Origin: Arthrobacter sp. AK04
Lineage (GTDB): Bacteria > Actinomycetota > Actinomycetes > Actinomycetales > Micrococcaceae
NCBI RefSeq assembly: GCF_021129155.1
Contig: NZ_JAJOMC010000026.1
Coordinates: 1 to 59,681, forward strand
Length of the DNA stretch: 59,681 nucleotides
Direction of reading: 5' to 3'
Part shown: in pieces, positions 1 through 8,815 of the stretch
Position numbering within the stretch: the first letter of the stretch is position 1
Layout: every line of letters starts with the position of its first letter
Position numbers and translations under genes: made by a program
Notes under the pieces: generated by a model
What the model was told of the DNA's origin: nothing
Databases searched by the model: none
The model's input: only the letters and a program-made list of their open reading frames with translations

Positions 1-646
1 CTCCTACGAAAAAGGCGTCAGCCCCTTCGTGACCTTCTTCGGCTCCATCGGCATCCAGGGCGTGGACGTCATCATGAACCTCGTCGTCCTCACCGCAGCC
101 CTGTCCTCCCTCAACGCCGGCCTCTACTCCACCGGCCGGATCCTGCGCTCCATGTCCGTCAACGGCTCCGCCCCGCGCTTCGCCTCCCGCATGAACAAAG
201 CCGGCGTCCCCTACGGCGGGATCGCCATCACCGCCGGCGTATCCCTCCTCGGCGTCCCCCTGAACTACCTCGTCCCCGCCCAAGCCTTCGAAATCGTCCT
301 CAACGTCGCCTCCGTCGGCATCATCATGACCTGGGCCACCATCGTCCTGTGCCAAATCCAACTCCACCGCTGGGCCAACAAAGGCTGGCTGACCCGCCCC
401 TCCTTCCGCATGATCGGCGCCCCCTACACCGGCTACCTCTCCCTCCTCTTCCTCGCCGGCGTCCTGATCATGGTCTTCATCGAATCCCCCCTCACCATGC
501 TCGTCACCGCCACCGCCTCAATCCTGATGGTCCTTGGCTGGTACGCCTGCCGGGCCCGCATCCGCGAAATCGCCGAGGCCCGCGAAGGCTTCACTGGAAT
601 TTCCCCCGTGGTGGCCAACCCGCCCGCGGCCACCTTCAAGAAGTAG
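1..646 (+). CDS. Amino acid permease, APC family (C-terminal part)
   Basis: The reading frame is open from the left edge and ends at TAG 644-646, so the start lies outside the window. The visible ~214 residues hold about five hydrophobic segments and end in a basic cytoplasmic tail. The stretch around LSSLNAGLYSTGRILRSMS followed by APRFASRMNKAGVPYGGI is typical of the GabP/AnsP/CycA branch of the amino acid-polyamine-organocation family, which imports neutral or acidic amino acids with protons. I cannot tell the substrate from this fragment. Codons end almost always in C or G. Transcription runs into the hairpin at 662-712. The family call is strong; gamma-aminobutyrate or asparagine are only possible substrates. 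Confidence 0.85.
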   Translation, partial: SYEKGVSPFVTFFGSIGIQGVDVIMNLVVLTAALSSLNAGLYSTGRILRSMSVNGSAPRFASRMNKAGVPYGGIAITAGVSLLGVPLNYLVPAQAFEIVLNVASVGIIMTWATIVLCQIQLHRWANKGWLTRPSFRMIGAPYTGYLSLLFLAGVLIMVFIESPLTMLVTATASILMVLGWYACRARIREIAEAREGFTGISPVVANPPAATFKK

Positions 647-661
647 GCCCCGCTTAACGCC

Positions 662-712
662 CGACGGCGGCACCAAGGTTCCTGAATCATGGAACCTGCG
701 GTGCCGCCGTCG
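662..712. terminator. Bidirectional hairpin terminator
   Basis: Thirteen-base arms CGACGGCGGCACC (662-674) and GGTGCCGCCGTCG (700-712) pair perfectly. An inner stem AGGTTCC/GGAACCT closes on TGAATCAT. There is no U-tract, as is common in high-GC actinobacteria. It lies between the convergent permease and ggt genes, so it can serve both. Confidence 0.75.
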
Positions 713-735
713 TGGTTTACGCCGGGTTTACCGTG

Positions 736-2592
736 TCACTCGCGTGGCTCATGTGAGGGTTTGACCACGATCGCCGAGCCCCCGCCGCGGCGCGTCGGTT
801 CGGCCACGGCGGTGGCTTTCTTTCCCTCGTCGCTGAACTCGATGGCCGTCGCTGCACCGATCTCCGCCGCGGAGGTGAAGGCGTCACCGGCCGGCACGAG
901 CTTGTGGCCGTACTGCGTGTCCAGGGTGGGGAAGGCCTCGATGAACGCCGGCTCAGCCGTTACGTTCGCGGTGTTCCGCTGGGACGCCCGCGGGGCGGCG
1001 AGCGCCTCCTCGATGGTCATGCCGAGGTCGATGCGGTTGATCAATGTCTGCAGCACGGTGGTGATGATGGTGGAGCCGCCGGGAGAGCCCAGGGCCAGGA
1101 ACGGCTCGTTATCCTTGAGCACGATGGTGGGTGACATGGAGGACCGCGGCCGCTTGCCGGGCTGGATGCGGTTGGGATCCGTTTTGCTGAACACGGGTGA
1201 AAAATCGGTGAGCTCGTTGTTCAGGATGAACCCCCGGTCCGGCACAACAATGCCAGACCCGCCGGTCTGCTCGATGGTGAGCGTATATTCCACCACGTTG
1301 CCCCACTTGTCCGAGACGGTCAGGTTGGTGGTGTTGATGTTCTCGGTGTCCGTCTCATCGGCGAGGGCCGCGGGAGCAATGTCACAGGTGCCGTCGTAGT
1401 CCGCTGCGTCACCTGCCGCCACAGGCTTCATCGCTGCCGTGAGCGGATCAAGCTCGCAGGCCCGCTCCTTGCCGAACACGGGGTCAAGCAGTTCCTTTGT
1501 GGGGACATCCACAAACGCCGGGTCCCCCACGTACTTGGCGCGGTCCGCGAACGCCAGCGCAGTCGCCTCAAGGTAGTGGTGCAGGGCGGCAGGGCGGTCT
1601 TCCTTCAGTCCGGGAAGGTCGAACTCTTCCAGGATGTTCAGGGCCTCGCCCACGGTGGTGCCGCCGCTGCTGGAGGGCGCCATGCCGTAGACGTCGTAGC
1701 CCCGGTAGTTCACATGGGTAGGGTCCTGATCCAGCGCCTCGTAGTCGTCGAGGTCCTCGGTGGTCATCACGCCTGCGGGACCGGGCAGCTCATCGGTTCC
1801 TGGCGCTGAAGGAGCATTCCGGACTGTCCGCACGATGTCCTCGGCCAGCTTGCCCTCGTAAAAGGCGTCCATGCCGTGACGGGCCAGGAGCTTGTACGTA
1901 TCGGCCAGGTCCGGGTTCTTGAAGATTGTTCCGACGGCGGGAGGGGCGCCTTCGGGCAGGAACAGCTCCCTTGTTGCCTCGAACGGAGCAAAGCGTTCCT
2001 GGTTGTCCTCCGTTTGCTGGCGGAATGTCTCGTCCACCGTAAACCCGGCGGTGGCCACCGTTATGGCGGGTTTCAGGACATCTTCGAGGCTGAGCCGTCC
2101 CCAGCGCTCCAGCGCCCGTTCCCACGTGGCCGGCGTACCGGGAACACCCACGGAGATTCCACTGGTGGCCTGCTTCTTGAACGAGTACGGCTTGCTGTCT
2201 TCCGGATTGATAAAGGCATCCTCCGGCATTTCGGCCGGGGCAGTCTCGCGGCCGTCAATCGTGCTGACTTCCTCCGTCTCTGCGTCGTAGTACACAAAGT
2301 AACCGCCGCCCCCGATCCCGGCGCTGTACGGCTCAGTAACGCCCAGGGTTGCGGCCGCAGCCACGGCTGCGTCCACGGCGTTGCCTCCCCTGCGCAGGAT
2401 TTTGATGGCTGCCTCGGAGGCGTCCAGGTCCACGGTGCTGACGGCACCGCCGTAACCCGTGGCTACTGGGGTTTTCTTGGTCTTATCGGCCTGCCCTGAA
2501 TCGGCAGATGCCGGACTGGTCAATGCACAGGTGGTCACGCTCATCGCCAGCGCTGCAGTGACCGCAGCGAGCCGGCGTCCCGAATATGGCAT
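736..2592 (-). CDS. ggt: Gamma-glutamyltransferase, secreted
   Basis: This 618-residue Ntn hydrolase hydrolyses or transfers the gamma-glutamyl group of glutathione and similar compounds outside the membrane. Residues 1-31 form a Sec signal peptide (basic start, hydrophobic core, SPASA before DS). The family maturation site is INTTNLTV: by alignment with E. coli GGT, Thr421 should become the N-terminal nucleophile of the small subunit. Further motifs are LNNELTDFS, KRPRSSMSPTIV and GSPGGS (oxyanion loop). Its length is normal for the family. The conserved His of the E. coli TTHYS motif is Asn here. It converges with the permease at a shared terminator and is divergent from ldh. The family call is very secure; cleavage at Thr421 is by analogy. 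Confidence 0.93.
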   Translation of the reverse strand: MPYSGRRLAAVTAALAMSVTTCALTSPASADSGQADKTKKTPVATGYGGAVSTVDLDASEAAIKILRRGGNAVDAAVAAAATLGVTEPYSAGIGGGGYFVYYDAETEEVSTIDGRETAPAEMPEDAFINPEDSKPYSFKKQATSGISVGVPGTPATWERALERWGRLSLEDVLKPAITVATAGFTVDETFRQQTEDNQERFAPFEATRELFLPEGAPPAVGTIFKNPDLADTYKLLARHGMDAFYEGKLAEDIVRTVRNAPSAPGTDELPGPAGVMTTEDLDDYEALDQDPTHVNYRGYDVYGMAPSSSGGTTVGEALNILEEFDLPGLKEDRPAALHHYLEATALAFADRAKYVGDPAFVDVPTKELLDPVFGKERACELDPLTAAMKPVAAGDAADYDGTCDIAPAALADETDTENINTTNLTVSDKWGNVVEYTLTIEQTGGSGIVVPDRGFILNNELTDFSPVFSKTDPNRIQPGKRPRSSMSPTIVLKDNEPFLALGSPGGSTIITTVLQTLINRIDLGMTIEEALAAPRASQRNTANVTAEPAFIEAFPTLDTQYGHKLVPAGDAFTSAAEIGAATAIEFSDEGKKATAVAEPTRRGGGSAIVVKPSHEPRE

Positions 2593-2758
2593 GGTTGCTC
2601 CTGAAGGGGGTGCGGGTGAGGTGGATCACACGCTACTCCTCCCGTAATGGACACTCAACGCTCCCGCCTACCCTTGCTGCCTCGGTAGCATGAAGCCACT
2701 GCCGGCAGTTGCACCACCAAACACGGTCCCCGTTCGGGCCGGGGAAACGAGGTACCCC

Positions 2759-3706
2759 ATGTCAGGATCCAAACTTGCGGTTGTGGGAGCCGGGAGCGTG
2801 GGAACATCCCTTGCGTACGCCGCCCTGATCCGCGGTTCGGCCAGCAACATTGCCCTGTTCGACGTCAATGCCGCCAAGGCCGAAGCCGAGGTGCTGGACC
2901 TCGCCCACGGTACCCAGTTCGCTGCCGCCGCCGCGTCCATGACCGGCGGCGGCGACATCGCCGCGACGGAGGGCGCCGACGTCGTCGTCATCACGGCCGG
3001 AGCCAAGCAGGCGCCCGGCCAGACCAGGCTGGACCTCGCCGGCACCAATGTGCGGATCCTGGAAGAACTCATGCCCCGGCTCCTCAAGCACTCCCCCGAC
3101 GCTGTCTTCGTCCTGGTCACCAACCCCTGCGACGTCCTCACCGTGGCGGCACAGAAAATTTCGGGGCTTCCGGCGGGGCGCATCTTTTCCTCCGGCACGG
3201 TGCTGGACACCTCCCGGCTGCGATGGCTGCTGGCCCGGCGGGCGGGGGTGGCCGTGCCCAGCGTCCACGCCAGCATTGTGGGCGAGCACGGGGACACCGA
3301 GTTCCCGGTATGGTCCACCGCCACAATTGGCCCCATTCCGGTCCGCGACTGGATGGTGGACGGGGAGCGCGTCTTCACCACCGAGTACCTGGCCGAGACG
3401 GCACGCGAAGTGACGCAGGCGGCGTACAAAGTCATCGCCGGCAAGGGCGCAACCAACTACGCGATCGGCCTTTCCGGCGCGCGCATCGTGGAGGCCCTGC
3501 TTCGGGATGACAAGGCGGTGCTGCCGGTGTCCACGGTGCTGGACGGACAGCACGGTATCTCCGGGGTGGCCCTGTCCCTGCCTAGCGTTGTGGGGCGGGG
3601 CGGTGTCCACACCGTCCTGGAGATGCCCATGGACGACGGCGAACTGGCGGCCCTGCAGCATTCCGCGGACACCCTGCGGCACTCGCTGGACACCCTGGGC
3701 GTCTGA
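2759..3706 (+). CDS. ldh: L-lactate dehydrogenase
   Basis: A 315-residue cytoplasmic enzyme interconverting pyruvate and L-lactate with NAD(H). It has the Rossmann motif GAGSVG (residues 10-15), NAD-binding Asp35 and catalytic His177 in IVGEHGD. Gln84 in AKQAPGQTR is the position that separates lactate from malate dehydrogenases, which carry Arg. I chose ATG 2759 because GGGGAAACGAGG lies just upstream and the Rossmann strand begins directly after it. An in-frame ATG at 2690 would add 23 residues with no family match. It is transcribed alone, divergent from ggt, and 139 bases before the next gene. Confidence 0.93.
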   Translation: MSGSKLAVVGAGSVGTSLAYAALIRGSASNIALFDVNAAKAEAEVLDLAHGTQFAAAAASMTGGGDIAATEGADVVVITAGAKQAPGQTRLDLAGTNVRILEELMPRLLKHSPDAVFVLVTNPCDVLTVAAQKISGLPAGRIFSSGTVLDTSRLRWLLARRAGVAVPSVHASIVGEHGDTEFPVWSTATIGPIPVRDWMVDGERVFTTEYLAETAREVTQAAYKVIAGKGATNYAIGLSGARIVEALLRDDKAVLPVSTVLDGQHGISGVALSLPSVVGRGGVHTVLEMPMDDGELAALQHSADTLRHSLDTLGV

Positions 3707-3845
3707 CCGCCTTCGCCGGCCCGTGGGCCGGCCGTCATGCAACGCCCCCGCAACCCCCGGTCCGCGGCGGGTCGCATATGCTCGGCACAGCGCTGCACAC
3801 CGCTGCTTTAACAGTTCAACGACGAACCACCACAGGAGTAGACCC

Positions 3846-5162
3846 ATGACCAACTGGCGCATCAGGGATTTCCATTCGGCTGACCTGGACGGGATCCTGC
3901 ACCTCTGGGAAAGCCTCAAGGCAAGCAACGTGGAACCCGTCTACGCCCTCTCCGAGGTACTGGCTTCCTGCGAGAAGGACCATGCCGTGGTGGCCGTGCA
4001 GGGCGAGCAGGTGGTGGGCGCCGCCGTCGGACGCGCCGCCCATGACCAGGGCTGGATTGTCTTCCTGGCCACGCTGCCCGAATACCGCGGCCGGGGGATC
4101 GGCACCTCGCTGCTCGCCGCCGTCGAGAACCGGATGGCGCCCCACGGGCTCAACAAGCTCTCCGCCCTTATGCCTGAATCCGAAACGCGGGTGGAGGCGT
4201 TCCTCAGCCGCGGTTTCGCGTTGAAGAAGAACCTGCGCTATTTCGAACGCACCATCCCCGTCCAGCGGCAGGAACTCGGTGCGCTCGGCCAGCTCGGCGG
4301 CCGCGTCCTGGCCCGGGACCTCTGGGAAAACGTGGCCGGCATGCGCAAGGAAAAGGAACTGCTGGAACGCCGCCTGGTCCTTCCCCTTGCCGAAGCAGAC
4401 CTCGCCGACGAGTTCGGCGTGGTCCCGCCGCGCGCCGTGGTCCTCTTCGGCCCGCCCGGCACCGGCAAGACCACCTTCGCCAAGGCCATCGCGTCCCGGC
4501 TGGAATGGCCGTTCGTGGAGGTCTTTCCCTCCCGGCTCGCCGCTGATCCGCAGGGCCTGGCCGGCGCGCTGCGGGAGACGTTCCTGGAGATCGCCGAGCT
4601 TGAGCACGCGGTGGTGTTCATCGATGAGGTGGAGGAGATCGCCTCCCAGCGCTCCGGCGAGCCGCCGTCCCCCTTGCAGGGCGTCACCAACGAGCTGCTC
4701 AAGATCATCCCCGCCTTCCGCGAACAGCCGGGCCGCCTGCTGGTCTGCGCCACCAACTTCATCCGCGCCCTGGACTCGGCCTTCCTGCGCCATGGCAGGT
4801 TCGACTACGTCATCCCCATCGGCCTGCCGGACCGGCAGGCCCGCGAAGCCATGTGGCAGCGTTTCATCCCCGCGCCCGTGGTGGACTCGGTGGACGTGGA
4901 GCTGCTCGTGGAACGCACCGAGGGCTTCTCCCCGGCGGACATTGAGTACGCCGCGCGCAGTGCGTCGCAGCGTGCGCTGGAGAAAGCAGTGTACGACGAC
5001 GGCGGGCTCGCTTCCGGAGGAAGCCTTTCCGTCCGGGAGGCGGTGCGGAAGGGTCCATCAACCCAGGATTACCTGGATGCCATCGGCGACACCCGGACCA
5101 CGGTCAGCGCCGAAGCGCACCAGGAGTTCCTGGAGGACATCGACGCCCTGGGCCGCGTTTAG
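3846..5162 (+). CDS. GNAT acetyltransferase fused to AAA+ ATPase
   Basis: A 438-residue two-domain protein. Residues 1-135 form a GNAT fold with the acetyl-CoA loop RGRGIG (81-86). Residues 140-175 form a linker. Residues 180-400 form an AAA+ module with Walker A GPPGTGKT (202-209), Walker B VVFIDE (256-261), sensor-1 CATNF and arginine-rich LRHGRFD. The ATPase resembles the proteasome-type/FtsH-like class that remodels proteins. The combination suggests acetylation of a substrate that is also remodelled, but neither partner nor substrate can be read from the sequence. Start ATG 3846 has AGGAG about 9 bases upstream. The frame stays open back to 3507 inside ldh, which is a shadow. Fusions of this kind are annotated in Arthrobacter relatives without a known function. 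Confidence 0.88.
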   Translation: MTNWRIRDFHSADLDGILHLWESLKASNVEPVYALSEVLASCEKDHAVVAVQGEQVVGAAVGRAAHDQGWIVFLATLPEYRGRGIGTSLLAAVENRMAPHGLNKLSALMPESETRVEAFLSRGFALKKNLRYFERTIPVQRQELGALGQLGGRVLARDLWENVAGMRKEKELLERRLVLPLAEADLADEFGVVPPRAVVLFGPPGTGKTTFAKAIASRLEWPFVEVFPSRLAADPQGLAGALRETFLEIAELEHAVVFIDEVEEIASQRSGEPPSPLQGVTNELLKIIPAFREQPGRLLVCATNFIRALDSAFLRHGRFDYVIPIGLPDRQAREAMWQRFIPAPVVDSVDVELLVERTEGFSPADIEYAARSASQRALEKAVYDDGGLASGGSLSVREAVRKGPSTQDYLDAIGDTRTTVSAEAHQEFLEDIDALGRV

Positions 5163-5207
5163 GACACAAGTTCCGGGGCGGGAACGGCGGGGCGTAATCT
5201 TTGACCC

Positions 5208-6467
5208 ATGTCCTCCAATCCCCTCCGCCATGCCATGGCGCGCATGGGCGGCCGGGACCCGCACGAGACGCACCGGGCCGCCACTCCCCTTGAACTCTTC
5301 TTCGACCTGACCTTCGTCATCGCCTTCGGGGTGGCCGGCAGCCAGTTCGCCCATGAGATCGCGGAAGCCCACGTGGTCGCCGGGCTGCTGGGCTTCTCCT
5401 TCGCGATGTTCGCAGTGATCTGGGCGTGGATCAACTTCACGTGGTTCGCCAGCGCCTATGACACGGACGACTGGATCTTCCGCGTGGTCACCATGATCCA
5501 GATCGTGGGCGTCCTGATCCTGGCCATGGGGATCGAGCCCATGTTCCACTCGCTGGTGGAGGGCGAGCATGTGGACAACGCGGTGATGGTGGGCGGCTAC
5601 GTGATCATGCGGCTGGCCCTGGTTTCACAGTGGCTCAGGGCGGCCCGGCAGGACCCGGCCCGGCGCGAAACGTGCCTGCGCTACGCGCGATACCTCGCAC
5701 TGGTGCAGCTGGGGTGGATTGCGGTAGCCGTGATCGAGGCTGACGTTCCCACAACGCTGCTGATGATTGCGCCGCTGATCGTCCTGGAGATGTTCACCCC
5801 CTTCGCCGCCGAGCGGAAAACCAGGACGCCCTGGCACGCGCACCACATCGCCGAACGCTACGGCCTGCTGGCCATCATCGCCCTGGGTGAATGCCTGATC
5901 GGCGCCATAGAGACACTTCGGGCCATCGTGGCCAACCATGGCTGGAGCGTTGATGCGGCGCTGGTCGGATTCGGCGGGACAGCGCTGGCGTTTGCCATGT
6001 GGTGGATCTACTTCATGCTGCCGGCCGGACGCGCCCTGCACCTGCGCCGGAACCGGTCCTTTCTCTTCGGCTACGGCCACATCCCCATCTTCGCCGCCAT
6101 TGCCGCCACCGGCGCGGGCCTGCACGTCGCGGCCTACTACATTGACCACGAAGCCCATATCAGCGGTGCCGCCGCCGTGGCCAGCATCGCCATTCCGGTG
6201 GCACTGTTCAAGGGCTCCGTGACATGGCTCTACAGCATCATGGTGGGCCCGGACCGCACGGTGATCACGGTTGCCGGCGGCGTGCTGGCTGCGATGGGTG
6301 TTTCAGTCGGCCTGGCGGGGGCAGGCGTATCGGTGCCCGTCTGCCTGCTGGTCATTGTGCTGGCACTTGGCGCCTCGATCGTGGTCGACGAACGCCGGGG
6401 GTCCGGCCGGCTGCATCTTGCCCTTCAAAAGCTGGAAGCAGGAACTACCGGTCCCCGGGCGACGTAG
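5208..6467 (+). CDS. Low temperature requirement protein A (LtrA) family
   Basis: A 419-residue integral membrane protein with roughly ten hydrophobic segments. The N-terminus shows the family signature HRAATPLELFFDLTFVIAF, followed by WAWINFTWFASAYDTDD and the second-half motif HIAERYGLLAIIALGE. The family is named from a Listeria gene needed for growth in the cold; its biochemical role is unknown. It begins 45 bases after the GNAT-AAA+ gene and may be read from the same transcript. Its last 23 bases overlap the 3' end of the convergent HD gene, so no terminator fits between them. The ribosome binding site is weak. Confidence 0.88.
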   Translation: MSSNPLRHAMARMGGRDPHETHRAATPLELFFDLTFVIAFGVAGSQFAHEIAEAHVVAGLLGFSFAMFAVIWAWINFTWFASAYDTDDWIFRVVTMIQIVGVLILAMGIEPMFHSLVEGEHVDNAVMVGGYVIMRLALVSQWLRAARQDPARRETCLRYARYLALVQLGWIAVAVIEADVPTTLLMIAPLIVLEMFTPFAAERKTRTPWHAHHIAERYGLLAIIALGECLIGAIETLRAIVANHGWSVDAALVGFGGTALAFAMWWIYFMLPAGRALHLRRNRSFLFGYGHIPIFAAIAATGAGLHVAAYYIDHEAHISGAAAVASIAIPVALFKGSVTWLYSIMVGPDRTVITVAGGVLAAMGVSVGLAGAGVSVPVCLLVIVLALGASIVVDERRGSGRLHLALQKLEAGTTGPRAT

Positions 6468-7122
6468 CGCCGGAAGCCTCATTTCCCGCAGCATCCGGCT
6501 CCCGCGCAGCCTCCGGGCCGGCGTCACCGTAGGACAGGTTCTCGTAATCCGTGGTGTCCTCCTCGTCCAGGCGGTCATCCAGTTCTTCCAGCAGCCACGG
6601 ATTCACGCGCGCGAGGATCTTCCGGATCTCCTCAACCTCCACTGCGGCGTACAGCACGGGACGGGCATCCCGGTACTTGGTGACGGGCGGCCTGTCCGGC
6701 CACTTTTCCGCCAGGGCCCGGACGCGCTCCGGCAGCGAGTTGTGCGCGTTGTCCGCGATTTTGACCAGGGCGGCATCGTGGTGTTCGGCGATCTCCCGGA
6801 TCCCTGCCTGGTAGTCGTCCGGGTTGCTGTGCAGCCGGGTGGTGACCCGTTCAATGATTTCCACGGCCCGCTCAGTTACGCCCATGTCCAGCAGGGTCTG
6901 CCTGGTCATGGGGGTGTCCTCGGCGATGTCATGCAGGTAGCCGGCGATGCGGATGTCGTCGTCGAAGTCGGCCAGAGCGTCCCCCACCGCGAGGACATGG
7001 TCCTTGTACGGCCTCTTCAGTTTGTCCTTCTGGCGGTTGTGGGCCACCTCGGCGAGGACCTTCGCTGTTTCTACGGTGAATGTGGGCGCCGGGGTCTGCT
7101 CCGCAGCATGCTGGTCTGACAT
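6445..7122 (-). CDS. HD-domain hydrolase, RelA/SpoT-hydrolase-like
   Basis: A 225-residue cytoplasmic protein with a complete metal-binding H...HD...D set: His42 (YKDH), His64-Asp65 (AGYLHDIAEDT) and Asp124 (LVKIADNAHN). The spacing and the strings LHDIAEDT and KIADNAHN resemble the (p)ppGpp hydrolase domain of RelA/SpoT and the small alarmone hydrolases rather than YfbR or exopolyphosphatase. Removal of the pyrophosphate from an alarmone is therefore a reasonable guess, not shown. The last ~45 residues are acidic and low in complexity. It starts 9 bases after gluQ and forms an operon with it. Its tail overlaps ltrA by 23 bases. Confidence 0.8.
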   Translation of the reverse strand: MSDQHAAEQTPAPTFTVETAKVLAEVAHNRQKDKLKRPYKDHVLAVGDALADFDDDIRIAGYLHDIAEDTPMTRQTLLDMGVTERAVEIIERVTTRLHSNPDDYQAGIREIAEHHDAALVKIADNAHNSLPERVRALAEKWPDRPPVTKYRDARPVLYAAVEVEEIRKILARVNPWLLEELDDRLDEEDTTDYENLSYGDAGPEAAREPDAAGNEASGATSPGDR

Positions 7123-7131
7123 GCCCTAAGC

Positions 7132-8013
7132 CTACGGGCCGCTCCAGACCCAGGGCTTCCGCGGCAGGGAGTTCGGATCGAAAGCAGCCAAAGATTTGGC
7201 GAGCGGCCCTGCCGGGAGCCCCAGCGATTCCAGCAGCCTGTCCCGCACGGCAGCGGGCGGAGTTCCGGCGTCGGCGAGGTCCCGCAGGGTTACTGCCCCG
7301 TCGCGCTTTGCCAGCCGGGCGCCGTCGTTGTTTACCACCAAGGGAACATGCGCATATTCCGGAGAAGGAATATCAAGCAGGGACGCCAGGTAGGCTTGCC
7401 GCGGTGTGGAGGAAAGAAGGTCGTCGCCGCGCACCACCTGGTCGATGCCCTGTTCTGCGTCGTCCACCACCACTGCGAGGTTGTAGGCGGTCACGCCGTC
7501 ATTGCGGCGCAACACGAAATCGTCCACCACGCCGGTGAACTCCCCGTGAAGGAGGTCCCGCACGGTGTACTCGGCGGCGCCGGCGCGAAGCCGGATGGCA
7601 GCCGGCCTGGTTGAGCGCTTGAACTCCAGCTCAGCGGGATCGAGGTTCCGGCAGGTTCCCGGGTATGCACCCTGCGGCGCGTGGGGAGCCGAGGGCGCCT
7701 CCTGGATTTCGCGGCGAGTACAGAAGCACTCGTAGGTGAGGCCCGCCGCCTCCAGCCGTGAGATCGCCCCGGCGTACAGCGGGCCGCGGGCGGTCTGGCG
7801 CACCACGCCGCCGTCCCAGGTGACCCCTACAGCCTGCAGGTCCCGCAGCTGCCCGGCCTCCGAGCCGGCGCGGGCCCGGTCAAGGTCCTCCACGCGGAGC
7901 AGGATCCTGCGCCCGCTGGAACGGGCGAACAGCCAGGCCAGGATTGCCGTGCGCAGATTTCCTACGTGCAGTTCCCCGGAAGGGCTGGGGGCGAAGCGGC
8001 CGGCGGACGTCAT
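7132..8013 (-). CDS. gluQ: Glutamyl-Q tRNA(Asp) synthetase
   Basis: A 293-residue paralogue of glutamyl-tRNA synthetase that lacks the anticodon-binding domain. It activates glutamate without tRNA and attaches it to the queuosine of tRNA(Asp). Class I signatures are APSPSGELHVGN (HIGH equivalent, residues 8-19) and the KMSKS equivalent RLAKRDGAVT. A Cys/Tyr cluster (YECFC, and YPGTCRNL) is the usual zinc-binding region of GluQ. The length fits the family (about 290-310) and excludes a full GluRS (about 480). It is first in an operon with the HD hydrolase. A long imperfect hairpin lies in its upstream region at 8051-8122. Confidence 0.92.
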   Translation of the reverse strand: MTSAGRFAPSPSGELHVGNLRTAILAWLFARSSGRRILLRVEDLDRARAGSEAGQLRDLQAVGVTWDGGVVRQTARGPLYAGAISRLEAAGLTYECFCTRREIQEAPSAPHAPQGAYPGTCRNLDPAELEFKRSTRPAAIRLRAGAAEYTVRDLLHGEFTGVVDDFVLRRNDGVTAYNLAVVVDDAEQGIDQVVRGDDLLSSTPRQAYLASLLDIPSPEYAHVPLVVNNDGARLAKRDGAVTLRDLADAGTPPAAVRDRLLESLGLPAGPLAKSLAAFDPNSLPRKPWVWSGP

Positions 8014-8050
8014 GGTTCAACACTAGGCGCGGGACGCGGTGTCCGGGAAC

Positions 8051-8122
8051 AACACAAGGACCCCTCAGCTACCGATGACTTCGGAGATCCGACGCCGGTA
8101 GTTCAGGGGCCCTTGCCGTGTT
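8051..8122. other. Long imperfect inverted repeat in the gluQ/lrp spacer
   Basis: This lies in the 331-base gap 8014-8344 between divergent gluQ and an Lrp gene. Left arm 8051-8074 (AACAC, AAGGACCCCT, CAGCTACCG) pairs with right arm 8096-8122 (CGGTAGTT, CAGGGGCCCTTG, CCGTGTT) over about 22 positions with small bulges. An inner TCGGA/TCCGA stem forms in the loop. On the minus strand it would sit in the gluQ leader. I tested a tRNA reading and rejected it: no T-arm and no clean cloverleaf. The rest of the gap shows no convincing promoter or ORF. Confidence 0.5.
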
Positions 8123-8344
8123 TACAGAAAGACCAAGGTGTGAACAAGAGTCAATCAGGGCAGCCTCCTTGCGGGAAGCGGTGTCCAGTGTCCGGGTGGT
8201 GTGCCGGCAGCCTGTGAGCCTGCGGGGATCGGCGGTAGCCTTGCCCTCATTGCCAACATTTCACCAGCATCCGTACAGTTGGTGCAACAGGCGCAGCCGC
8301 CGCTGATCAGTCTGACTACTCTCCGCGGCGCAGAGGGACAGGAA

Positions 8345-8812
8345 GTGATCAGATTGCAGGAACTGGACTCCACCGACAAGCGGATCCTGGGGGCGCTGGA
8401 TGAGGATCCCCGGGTTCCCATCATGGTGCTGGCCCAGCGGCTGGGCCTGGCCCGCGGCACCGTCCAGTCGCGGCTGGAGCGCATGGCGGCCTCGGGCGCC
8501 CTCCGCCCCAACAGCAGCAGGGTGATTCCCGCCGCGCTGGGACGGGGAGTAGCCGCTTCCGTTAGCGCGGAACTGGACCAGAGCCACCTCAACGAGGCCA
8601 TTGCGGCGCTCCGGGACATTCCGGAAGTCCTTGAATGCCATGCTCCCGCCGGTGATACGGACCTGCTGATCCGCGTGGTGGCCACCAGCCCGGACGACCT
8701 CTACCGGGTGTCGGAGGAGATCAGGCTCTGCCCGGGGATCGTGCGGACGTCCACCAGCATGTTCCTGCGCGAAGTCATTCCGTACCGCACCACAGGGCTG
8801 CTTAAGGACTGA
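8345..8812 (+). CDS. Lrp/AsnC family transcriptional regulator
   Basis: A 155-residue DNA-binding regulator. The N-terminal winged helix-turn-helix (residues 5-60, LDSTDKRILGALDEDPRVPIM, then LAQRLGLARGTVQSRLERM) is followed by the RAM/ligand-binding domain (about 70-150). GTG 8345 has GAGGGA six bases upstream and gives a family-length protein. Starting at 8201 would add 48 residues with no match. It ends four bases from the stop of the second Lrp gene, which is convergent. Targets are unknown; members usually sense an amino acid and autoregulate. Confidence 0.9.
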   Translation: MIRLQELDSTDKRILGALDEDPRVPIMVLAQRLGLARGTVQSRLERMAASGALRPNSSRVIPAALGRGVAASVSAELDQSHLNEAIAALRDIPEVLECHAPAGDTDLLIRVVATSPDDLYRVSEEIRLCPGIVRTSTSMFLREVIPYRTTGLLKD

Positions 8813-8815
8813 CCC

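Noticed and set aside
3507..3845. N-terminal extension of the GNAT-AAA+ protein by 113 residues
   Set aside because: It lies inside ldh and the spacer, has no family match, and ATG 3846 has a good ribosome site.
8060..8122. tRNA-like segment with an A-box-like TAGTTCAGGGG
   Set aside because: There is no T-arm, no anticodon arm of the right length and no acceptor pairing; the symmetry is that of a simple hairpin.
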